Shown one piece after another: positions 57,754 to 64,000 of a DNA stretch of 64,000 bases. The notes beneath the pieces were generated by a model that made no database searches, was not told the DNA's origin, and saw only the letters and a list, made by a program, of their open reading frames with translations. The DNA is from JBHYDC01 sp051861205 (lineage in GTDB: Bacteria; Pseudomonadota; Alphaproteobacteria; Rhizobiales; Pleomorphomonadaceae). The translations under genes were made by a program, and so were the position numbers. Each line of letters begins with the position of its first letter. Positions within the stretch are counted from its first letter, which is position 1. Where the stretch lies: positions 28,779 through 92,778 of the forward strand of contig JBHYDC010000018.1 of the NCBI GenBank assembly GCA_051861205.1, read 5' to 3'.

Positions 57754-58461
57754 ATGGTTAACGCGCGGGACGAGATTAGGACGGATATGCACGCCGGGCC
57801 GGATTCGCCTCCGGTTGAGTGGGTCGTCGTGCCCGATCTCGTTTCTTACCCGGACGCCGTGGCCGAAATGGAACAGCGGGTTGCGCTGATCGCGGAGGCG
57901 CGCGCGTTGGAGCGGGTGTGGCTGGTGGAGCATCCGCCGCTCTACACGGCGGGCACCAGCGCCGACGACGCCGACCTCGTGGCCCCTGACCGATTCGAGG
58001 TGTTCCGCAGCGGACGGGGCGGGCAGTACACCTATCACGGGCCGGGACAACGGGTGGCCTATGTGATGCTGGACCTCACGCGCCGCCGGCAGGATCTTCG
58101 CGCCTTCGTCGCAGCGCTGGAAAGCTGGATCATCCTGACGCTGGACGCTTTCAATGTGCGCGGCGAGCGGCGCGAGGACCGCGTGGGCGTTTGGGTGCGG
58201 CGGCCGGAAAAAGCGCCGGACGCGGAGGACAAGATCGCCGCGATCGGCATCCGCGTGCGCCGCTGGGTGACCTTCCACGGAATCAGCCTCAACGTGGAGC
58301 CCAACCTAGAGCACTTCTCCGGCATCGTGCCCTGCGGCGTGCGCCAGCACGGGGTGACCAGCCTTGTGGACCTTGGCTTGCCCGTGACGATGGACGACGC
58401 CGACGCGGCGCTGAGGGCCGGGTTCGAGCAGGTGTTCGGGGCGACGGTGATCAGACCGTAG
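57754..58461 (+). CDS. lipB: octanoyl (lipoyl) transferase
   Basis: Moves octanoyl from acyl-carrier protein to lipoyl domains. 235 residues. Signatures: EHPPLYTAGTSAD, RGGQYTYHGPGQRVAY, the Lys in DKIAAIGIRVRRW, HGISLNVEPNL, and the catalytic Cys in GIVPCGVRQHGV. Start ATG 57754; a second Met at 57787 is possible. The 3' end overlaps the opposite-strand acylphosphatase by 11 bases. Confidence 0.94.
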   Translation: MVNARDEIRTDMHAGPDSPPVEWVVVPDLVSYPDAVAEMEQRVALIAEARALERVWLVEHPPLYTAGTSADDADLVAPDRFEVFRSGRGGQYTYHGPGQRVAYVMLDLTRRRQDLRAFVAALESWIILTLDAFNVRGERREDRVGVWVRRPEKAPDAEDKIAAIGIRVRRWVTFHGISLNVEPNLEHFSGIVPCGVRQHGVTSLVDLGLPVTMDDADAALRAGFEQVFGATVIRP

Positions 58462-58732
58462 GCCGAATTTCGAAACGCCCGGCCGGGGGTTCTTCGGCGC
58501 CGGTCTCCGTTACCGCGTCCACCCGCGCGCCAAAGGGCCCTTGGCGGCAGGACGCCAGCATGGCCGCCACAGCCTCCGGCGGACCGGCGAATACGGCCTC
58601 CACCTCGCCTGAGCGGCGGTTGCGCACCCAGCCGGACAGGCCGCGGCTGACCGCTTCCCGCTCCGTCGAGGCCCGGTAGCCTACGCCCTGAACGCGGCCG
58701 GAAATGAGGACGTGAACGACCGTCGCCGTCAT
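58451..58732 (-). CDS. acyP: acylphosphatase
   Basis: Hydrolyses carboxyl-phosphate bonds in acyl phosphates. 93 residues. Catalytic Arg in SGRVQGVGYRAS and catalytic Asn in LSGWVRNRRSGEVEAVF; both intact. Located upstream-adjacent to pccA (13-base gap between the acyP start and the pccA stop) on the same strand, an arrangement frequent in alphaproteobacteria. Confidence 0.93.
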   Translation of the reverse strand: MTATVVHVLISGRVQGVGYRASTEREAVSRGLSGWVRNRRSGEVEAVFAGPPEAVAAMLASCRQGPFGARVDAVTETGAEEPPAGRFEIRPTV

Positions 58733-58745
58733 GGCTGGATCTCGC

Positions 58746-60755
58746 TCAGCCGAACTCCAGGATCACGGCATCCACCGCCAAGCTATCGCCCGGCTTTGCT
58801 CGGACGGCGCTGACGCGGCCGTCGCGTTCGGCGCGCAGAACGTTTTCCATTTTCATGGCTTCGACGACCGCAAGCGTTTCGCCGGCCTTCACCTCCTGGC
58901 CCTCGACCACGGATATGGAAACGACGAGGCCAGGCATCGGGCAGAACAGGAATTTGGAGAGGTCGGGCGGCTGCTTGACCGGCATCAACGCATCGAGAAC
59001 CGCAACGTCGGGCAGCATGGCGCGGGCAAAAAGCGTGACGCCGCGCCAGGACACCAGGACGCCGCCGGGCGCGGGCCGGACTTGAACGGCAACCTCCTGC
59101 CCGCCGATCCGCCCGTGCCAGAGCGGTTCACCCGGGCGCCAGTCGGAGGTGACCGTCATGAGTTCGCCGCCGAACTTCACATCGATTTCGAGCGGAACCG
59201 CTCCGTAGCCTTCGGGAACCGACAGCGGGATTTGCTCGCGCCCGAGCCGCACCACCCACTCGCTGCGCCATGCGCCGGAATGGGGGCGGAGGCGGCCGGT
59301 GTGATGGTCTAGGCGCTCCTTCCGCACCAATTCCATCGCGAGCGTCGCGACGGCGAGGACCCGTCGGGCGTCGCCATCAACCGGGCGGCCGGAGAATCCG
59401 TCAGGGTATTCCTCGGCGATGAAGCCGGTGGAGAGGTCGCCCGATCGCCAGCGCGGATGCTGCATCAGGGCGGTGAGGAAGGGGATGTTCGGCTGGATGC
59501 CGTCGATCACGAACTCGTCCAGCGCCTCCGCCTGGGCGTCGATAGCCTCCAGGCGGGTCGGCGCGTGGGTGACGAGCTTGGCAATCATCGGGTCGTAGTA
59601 GATCGAGATTTCCGAGCCTTCAGTGACGCCGGTATCGTTTCGCACCGTGATCTCGCCGCGCTTGCCCTCGGCGGGGGGGCGGTATTTCACGAGTCGGCCG
59701 GTGGAGGGCAGGAAGCTGCGGTAGGGGTCCTCGGCGTAGACACGGCTTTCGACGGCCCAGCCGTCGATGCGGACATCGTCCTGCGTGATGGTCAGCCGCT
59801 CGCCGGCAGCAACGCGAATCATCTGCTCGACGAGGTCGATGCCCGTGATGAGTTCGGTGACGGGGTGTTCGACCTGAAGCCGGGTGTTCATTTCGAGGAA
59901 GAAGAACGAGCGATCCTGGCCGGCGACAAACTCCACCGTGCCGGCGCTATCGTAGCCGACGGCCTTGGCGAGCGCGACGGACTGCTCGCCCATCGCGCGC
60001 CGGGTTGCGGCGTCCAGAAGCGGCGACGGGGCCTCCTCGATCACCTTCTGGTTCCGGCGCTGGATCGAGCATTCGCGTTCGTTGAGGTAGATGACGTTGC
60101 CGTGCTTGTCGCCGAGAAGCTGGATTTCGATATGGCGCGGGTTGACGATGAACTTTTCGATGAACACCCGGTCGTCGCCGAATGACGATGCCGCTTCGGA
60201 GCGGGCGCGAGCAAAACCGTCCGCCACTTCGTCGGGTCCCCAGGCGATGCGCATGCCCTTGCCGCCGCCGCCCGCCGACGCTTTGATCATGACGGGGTAA
60301 CCGACGGCGCCAGCCACCCGCACCGCTTCTTCTGGCGTCTCGATCACGCCGAGGTTGCCCGGAACGGTGGAAACACCCGCGCGGTCAGCGAAAATCTTCG
60401 ACTGAATCTTGTCGCCCATCGCGTCGATCGCGTCGGGGTTGGGGCCGATGAAAACGATGTCCTCGGCCGCCAGCGCTCGCGGGAACGCCGCTCGCTCGGA
60501 CAGGAATCCGTAGCCAGGGTGAACGGCCTCGGCGCCGGTTTGCTTGCAGGCGGCGATGATGCGGTCGATCAGGAGATAGCTCTGCGCGGCCTGCGGCGGG
60601 CCGATGTGGACGGCTTCATCGGCCATTTCCGCATGGACGGCATCCCGATCGGCGTCCGAATAGACCGCGACGGTGGCGATGCCCATCTTGCGCGCGGTTT
60701 TGATGACGCGGCAAGCGATCTCGCCACGGTTGGCGATCAGAATCTTGGAAAACAT
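58746..60755 (-). CDS. pccA: propionyl-CoA/acyl-CoA carboxylase alpha subunit (biotin carboxylase plus biotin carrier)
   Basis: 669 residues. Biotin carboxylase domain (about 1-450) with KILIANRGEIACRVI, YGFLSERAAF, KASAGGGGKGMRI, IQLLGDKHGNV and EMNTRLQVEHPVTE; a middle BT domain; and a C-terminal biotinyl domain with biotin Lys635 in EAMKMEN. The domain plan and length fit propionyl-CoA carboxylase more than 3-methylcrotonyl-CoA carboxylase; together with mce in this window it points to the methylmalonyl pathway. BirA in this window could biotinylate it. Divergent from pfkB. Confidence 0.9.
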   Translation of the reverse strand: MFSKILIANRGEIACRVIKTARKMGIATVAVYSDADRDAVHAEMADEAVHIGPPQAAQSYLLIDRIIAACKQTGAEAVHPGYGFLSERAAFPRALAAEDIVFIGPNPDAIDAMGDKIQSKIFADRAGVSTVPGNLGVIETPEEAVRVAGAVGYPVMIKASAGGGGKGMRIAWGPDEVADGFARARSEAASSFGDDRVFIEKFIVNPRHIEIQLLGDKHGNVIYLNERECSIQRRNQKVIEEAPSPLLDAATRRAMGEQSVALAKAVGYDSAGTVEFVAGQDRSFFFLEMNTRLQVEHPVTELITGIDLVEQMIRVAAGERLTITQDDVRIDGWAVESRVYAEDPYRSFLPSTGRLVKYRPPAEGKRGEITVRNDTGVTEGSEISIYYDPMIAKLVTHAPTRLEAIDAQAEALDEFVIDGIQPNIPFLTALMQHPRWRSGDLSTGFIAEEYPDGFSGRPVDGDARRVLAVATLAMELVRKERLDHHTGRLRPHSGAWRSEWVVRLGREQIPLSVPEGYGAVPLEIDVKFGGELMTVTSDWRPGEPLWHGRIGGQEVAVQVRPAPGGVLVSWRGVTLFARAMLPDVAVLDALMPVKQPPDLSKFLFCPMPGLVVSISVVEGQEVKAGETLAVVEAMKMENVLRAERDGRVSAVRAKPGDSLAVDAVILEFG

Positions 60756-60971
60756 GAGCCGGCTTGCGCCCCAGTTGTCATTCTTCGATGGGCTTTCTTA
60801 CGGAGATCGCTGCCATACGACAATCAGGCCATAGTATTGATGCGCCAGCGACTGCGCCATGTGCGCCGGACTTGACGGCGGGAGATGTCTCGGGTGCCAT
60901 GCCGCTCGCCAATGAGCGCATCAGTGGTATCGGTGCGCGTTTTCACTCTCGATGAACGGTCCCGCTTCCTG

Positions 60972-61913
60972 ATGAAACCCATCGTCACGCTGACCATGAA
61001 CCCGGCCATCGACGGCGCGAGCGAGGCGGATGTGGTGCGGCACACCCACAAGGTTCGCACCACCAACGAGCATTTCGATCCGGGCGGCGGCGGGATCAAT
61101 GTAACGCGGGTCATCAAGGAACTCGGCGGCGAATCGATCGCGGTGTATCTGGCAGGCGGCTCGACCGGCGGCGTGCTGGATGAATTGCTCGGCGGCCGGG
61201 GCATCGCGCGGCGGCGGGTTCCCATCGCCGGGAACACGCGGGTCAGTCATGTCGTGTTCGAGCGGAGTACCGGGCTTGAGTATCGCTTCATCGCGGAGGG
61301 TCCCGAGGTTTCCGAGCGCGAATGGAAGCGGTGTTTCGCGGTGCTGGAGGATCTCGACTGGGAATGGCTGGTGGCCTCCGGCAGCCTTCCGCGCGGGGTT
61401 CCGGCCGACTTCTATGTTCAGCTCAGCGATCTGGTGACGGCGCGCGGCGGCAAGTTGGTGCTTGATACATCCAAGGAGCCGCTGAAGCTGGCGCTGGAAC
61501 ACGGCGGGCTGGCGCTTGTGAAGCCGAGCCACGGCGAGTTCGAAACCTTCGTCGGACGGCCCCTCAAAACGGTGGCCGATATCGCGGAGGCGGCGCAGCA
61601 GGAAGTTCTCGCGGGCCGCGCGGAGATGATCACCGTCACGATGGGGCATGAAGGCGCCGTGATGGCGACGCGGGACGGGACGCTGCACATCGCCGCGCCG
61701 CCCGTGGAAGTGAAAAGCGCGTCTGGGGCGGGCGACAGTTTTCTGGCCGGCATGGTGCACGCGCTCGCGATCGGCTGGCGGCCGGAAGATGCGTTCCGGC
61801 TGGGCGTGGCGGCAGGCACCGCCGCCGTGCTTTCGATCGGGACGCAACTTTGCCGGCGGGTGGACGTGGACCGGCTCTACGGCGAAATCCGGCGGCTTTC
61901 CGGCCCATTTTGA
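60972..61913 (+). CDS. pfkB: PfkB-type hexose/phosphofructo kinase
   Basis: 313 residues from ATG 60972 (MKPIVTLTMNPAIDG). Ribokinase-family fold: NPAIDG start, GGGGINVTRVIKELGG (substrate loop), DTSKEPLKLAL, LVKPSHGEFE and the C-terminal SASGAGDSFLAG with the catalytic Asp. The residues resemble E. coli PfkB (6-phosphofructokinase II) more than fructose-1-phosphate kinase, but phosphoryl acceptor is an inference. A longer in-frame start at 60885 is unlikely; it has no family resemblance. Confidence 0.87.
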   Translation: MKPIVTLTMNPAIDGASEADVVRHTHKVRTTNEHFDPGGGGINVTRVIKELGGESIAVYLAGGSTGGVLDELLGGRGIARRRVPIAGNTRVSHVVFERSTGLEYRFIAEGPEVSEREWKRCFAVLEDLDWEWLVASGSLPRGVPADFYVQLSDLVTARGGKLVLDTSKEPLKLALEHGGLALVKPSHGEFETFVGRPLKTVADIAEAAQQEVLAGRAEMITVTMGHEGAVMATRDGTLHIAAPPVEVKSASGAGDSFLAGMVHALAIGWRPEDAFRLGVAAGTAAVLSIGTQLCRRVDVDRLYGEIRRLSGPF

Positions 61914-62222
61914 TCAACTGCTCGGCTCGGGCACGAATAGGCAGCGCGTCTTCGATTTGGGATCGTGCGCTTTCATCGTGCAGCGATGGAAGCGGCCGTC
62001 CGGCGACACCTGCGCTTTTTCAAAACTGATAAGCTCGGATGTGGGAACCACCAGCCAGCCTGCCGGGGTGAAACGGATTTCGCCGGGGTCAGCGGGGCCG
62101 CAGTCGATGCCGGAGCAGCAGGAAAGCGGATGCCATTCGTGGGCAACACCTGCCGGCACCGTGAAAATGAGAGCGGCGGAAAAGGCCGCGGTGATCAGGG
62201 AAGCGGTCGGGATGGGCCGCAT
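61914..62222 (-). CDS. secreted small Cys-motif protein
   Basis: 102 residues with a signal peptide (ASLITAAFSAALIFTVPAG, cleaving near AHEW). The mature part begins HEWHPLSCCSGIDC and then has LVVPTSELISFEKAQVSPDG and FHRCTM. The CCSGxDC cluster with further Cys is a pattern I have seen in unnamed Rhizobiales proteins. Function unknown. Its stop abuts the pfkB stop with no gap. Confidence 0.75.
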   Translation of the reverse strand: MRPIPTASLITAAFSAALIFTVPAGVAHEWHPLSCCSGIDCGPADPGEIRFTPAGWLVVPTSELISFEKAQVSPDGRFHRCTMKAHDPKSKTRCLFVPEPSS

Positions 62223-62352
62223 AGGCTGCTCCGGATGAGGTGGACACGTCAGCGCCGAACCGTCCCGGGATGCCGATGAACACGGGATCGATCCCGCCTA
62301 GCTGCCACAAGCGGAAACCGATCCATGGGACCAGTTTCCGCTCGCAATGTTT

Positions 62353-62820
62353 TTATCGGCAGACGTGCCGCTGGCCGTCATAGCCAAGGTATGTGCCAGA
62401 TCTCGCGTCGAACGAGCGATACTTGGACGAGCAATAGCTGAGCCAGCCGCTGGACCCCTGCGCGTAGCCGCTGGCGGACGGTCGGCCGGCTAGGACGCCA
62501 GAATTGTTCTGGTTGAGGAACACACCGCTCGCCAGCGCGCCGGCCGCAAGACCGAACAGCGCGGCAGCGCCGAGATTGTCATTGTTGTCGTGATCGTGCC
62601 GGTGATGACGGCGGTACCAACGGCGGTAGTCGTCATCGCGCCACCGGCGCTCCTCCCAGCGGCGATAGTCACGGTCGCGGGGGTTGTTACGATAGTATTC
62701 AACGACATATTCGTCGCGCGACCGGTAGGACTGGGCGGAGACCTGCGGCGTGTTGATGGTCAGCAACATACCCGCAGCAAGCGCAGTGCATAGTGATCTG
62801 CGAACTATATTCACGGTCAT
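62353..62820 (-). CDS. BA14K-like protein
   Basis: 155 residues: signal peptide MTVNIVRRSLCTALAAG with cleavage near VSAQS, an Arg/Tyr/Trp/His-rich middle (RRWEERRWRDDDYRRWYRR), a hydrophobic helix AALFGLAAGALASGVF and the BA14K C-terminus WLSYCSSKYRSFDARSGTYLG. BA14K is a lectin-like immunoreactive protein in Brucella and is common in Rhizobiales envelopes. An EcfG-type promoter match lies 53-60 bases upstream. Confidence 0.85.
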   Translation of the reverse strand: MTVNIVRRSLCTALAAGMLLTINTPQVSAQSYRSRDEYVVEYYRNNPRDRDYRRWEERRWRDDDYRRWYRRHHRHDHDNNDNLGAAALFGLAAGALASGVFLNQNNSGVLAGRPSASGYAQGSSGWLSYCSSKYRSFDARSGTYLGYDGQRHVCR

Positions 62821-62880
62821 GGTGTCGCGTTATCCAGATTCTATTCACGCAAAGGCGCAAGTCAGCGCCCATTCTAGAAC

Positions 62881-62905
62881 AACGAATATGAAGGAACACA
62901 GTTCC
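62881..62905 (-). promoter_or_regulatory. EcfG (general stress sigma factor)-type promoter for the BA14K-like gene
   Basis: Minus strand: GGAAC (62905-62901), 16-base spacer, CGTT (62884-62881). This equals the alphaproteobacterial EcfG consensus GGAAC-N16/17-CGTT exactly. The ATG at 62820 is about 60 bases downstream. Confidence 0.7.
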
Positions 62906-62985
62906 CGCACCCTGCGAAGAAGAGGCAGAACTCTAGGTTGTTCCCACGTGTTCTTGAGAGCGTACGCAGGTATTCTGACTTAAGC

Positions 62986-63011
62986 GGAACATTGGGCAAA
63001 AAGTCTGCGTT
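62986..63011 (+). promoter_or_regulatory. EcfG-type promoter for opgC
   Basis: GGAAC at 62986-62990, 17-base spacer, CGTT at 63008-63011: an exact consensus match. It is 37 bases before the opgC start and divergent from the BA14K-like promoter. Confidence 0.7.
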
Positions 63012-63047
63012 CATCCCCCGGTTGCAACTTTAGACGGATGAAGCCCT

Positions 63048-64000
63048 ATGCGGCGGCTTGAGGCACTGGATGGGCTGAGGGGCTATTTCCTCGTTTTCAT
63101 GGTCCTGAACCACCTCGCTTTTGCGGGCGGATACAGGCTGGTGAGGATCAACCACGGCGAACTCGGCTACGTCCAGGATGCCCAAGGCTTCGTGTTTCTG
63201 TCCGGCCTTCTCATCGGCATGGTCTATGCCGGCCACATGCAGAAGCAAGGCTATCAGGCCGGGGCGGCGAAGATCCGGCGGCGTTCCGTCGAGCTTTACG
63301 GCTACGCGATCGCCTGCATTCTCACGATCATGATGCTGGGCCGCATGATGCCGGGATCGCGGATCTATTGGCAGGACTGGCTCTGGAAGCTTGCCGATGG
63401 CGATGTTGGATATGCCATCGCTGCGCTGCTGATGCTCTATCAGCCGTCCTTCATGGATATTCTGCCGCAATACGTCATCTACTTGGTCTTTGCGCCGCCG
63501 CTCGTGTGGCTTTGCCTGACCGGGCGATGGACATGGGTCGTGGCCGGGTCGCTGTTCCTTTGGGTGCTGGTTCAGTTCGGCTTTCACCTGCCGCTGGTTG
63601 ATGCGATCGATGGCGCCATGCGGTCTGCCTCGGAGGGGCTGACGCTGCGCGCGCATTTCAATGTGCTGGCGTGGCAGCTTCTGTTCATGGGCGGATTGGT
63701 GCTCGGTGCCCTGGTGGCGACCGATCAGGTGGACTGGCAGCGCGTGTTCGATCCGGAGCGGCGGGCGCCTGCGGTTTTGGCAGGACTATTGCTGCTGCTC
63801 TTCATGGGGCTGCGGCTTGCCTCGACGTGGGGATACCTGCCGGAGGCGTTTGCGGAGCGATTTGCCCGCTACGACATTCGCGGCGAATTCAGCCTCGTCT
63901 ATCTCCTGAACTTTGCTGCGCTCGCCTATCTCGTCGCATGGTTCATGATTGCGGGCGTGCGGTCGAAGGGCGTGATTCCACGGCGGATCGGGCTGGGGTT
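63048..64000 (+). CDS. opgC: OpgC-like membrane protein (partial, 3' end off the right edge)
   Basis: About 317 residues are visible from ATG 63048 (MRRLEALDGLRGYFLVFM). It fits OpgC/acyltransferase-3-like glucan succinyl transferases: LDGLRGYFLVFMVLNHL in helix 1 (residues 7-23), VQDAQGFVFLSGLLIG and many further membrane helices, such as GYAIACILTIMML and PAVLAGLLLLLFMG. OpgC modifies periplasmic glucans with succinyl groups. The C-terminus is outside the window. An EcfG promoter match precedes it, suggesting stress regulation. Confidence 0.82.
   Translation, partial: MRRLEALDGLRGYFLVFMVLNHLAFAGGYRLVRINHGELGYVQDAQGFVFLSGLLIGMVYAGHMQKQGYQAGAAKIRRRSVELYGYAIACILTIMMLGRMMPGSRIYWQDWLWKLADGDVGYAIAALLMLYQPSFMDILPQYVIYLVFAPPLVWLCLTGRWTWVVAGSLFLWVLVQFGFHLPLVDAIDGAMRSASEGLTLRAHFNVLAWQLLFMGGLVLGALVATDQVDWQRVFDPERRAPAVLAGLLLLLFMGLRLASTWGYLPEAFAERFARYDIRGEFSLVYLLNFAALAYLVAWFMIAGVRSKGVIPRRIGLG

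Noticed and set aside
60885..60971. Upstream start of the PfkB-type kinase
   Set aside because: The extra 29 residues lack family resemblance; the ATG at 60972 begins the conserved MKPIVTLTMNPAID.

Overview
The window is GC-rich chromosomal DNA from an alphaproteobacterium, most likely of the order Hyphomicrobiales (Rhizobiales). The evidence is a 14-gene NADH dehydrogenase operon followed by birA and RNase J, methylmalonyl-CoA epimerase nearby, a double cold-shock-domain protein, a BA14K-like protein, a DUF1467 gene, an H-NOX gene coupled to a GGDEF/EAL gene, and two matches to the alphaproteobacterial EcfG stress-sigma promoter. The species cannot be named from the sequence alone. No IS element, prophage, CRISPR array or rRNA was seen. 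Nearly all of the window is ordinary core genome with a few accessory genes set into it.

Region by region. 1-5.4 kb (minus strand): partial tenA, DUF1467, panB-panC, a small membrane gene broken by an in-frame TAG, mce and RNase J. 5.5-24.1 kb (minus strand): a sugar epimerase, birA and the complete nuoABCDEFGHIJKLMN operon. Four extra genes sit inside the operon: an FkbM methyltransferase between nuoD and nuoE, a DUF3291 gene and a pentapeptide-repeat gene between nuoF and nuoG, and a 77-residue membrane protein between nuoH and nuoI. Three of the four overlap a nuo start or stop codon. 24.5-31.6 kb: threonine ammonia-lyase, two divergent glycosyltransferase-like genes, DUF192, an isoprenylcysteine-methyltransferase-like gene, an N-terminally truncated NmrA-type reductase, a double cold-shock protein, glyoxalase I and an M15-peptidase-like lipoprotein. 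31.6-41.9 kb: tRNA-Glu, prmB, glycogen phosphorylase, a 441-base gap with a one-stranded cluster of DnaA-box-like sequences, a GSCFA-like gene, gyrA, and the H-NOX/GGDEF-EAL pair. 42-56.9 kb: der-bamB-TPR gene, NnrU-like, kup, an ABC-F ATPase, DUF599-DUF3253, a ClpP-like protease, thiM-thiE, an LprI-like protein, a GH25 lysozyme-like lipoprotein and mgtE. 57.2-64 kb: tRNA-Leu, an isolated short FliN-like gene, lipB, acylphosphatase, propionyl-CoA carboxylase alpha subunit, a PfkB-type kinase, small secreted proteins, and a partial opgC at the right edge.

How the genes work together. The nuo genes encode respiratory complex I. birA biotinylates carboxylases such as the PccA encoded at 58.7-60.8 kb; PccA and Mce are successive steps of propionyl-CoA to succinyl-CoA metabolism. 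tenA, thiM and thiE belong to thiamin salvage, and panB/panC to pantothenate synthesis. The H-NOX and GGDEF/EAL genes form a likely nitric-oxide-to-c-di-GMP switch.

The observations most worth checking are the four genes embedded in the nuo operon, the DnaA-box cluster at 35.45-35.66 kb, the pair of divergent EcfG-type promoters between the BA14K-like and opgC genes, and the H-NOX/c-di-GMP pair. All family assignments come from reading the translated sequences by eye; no database search was run.
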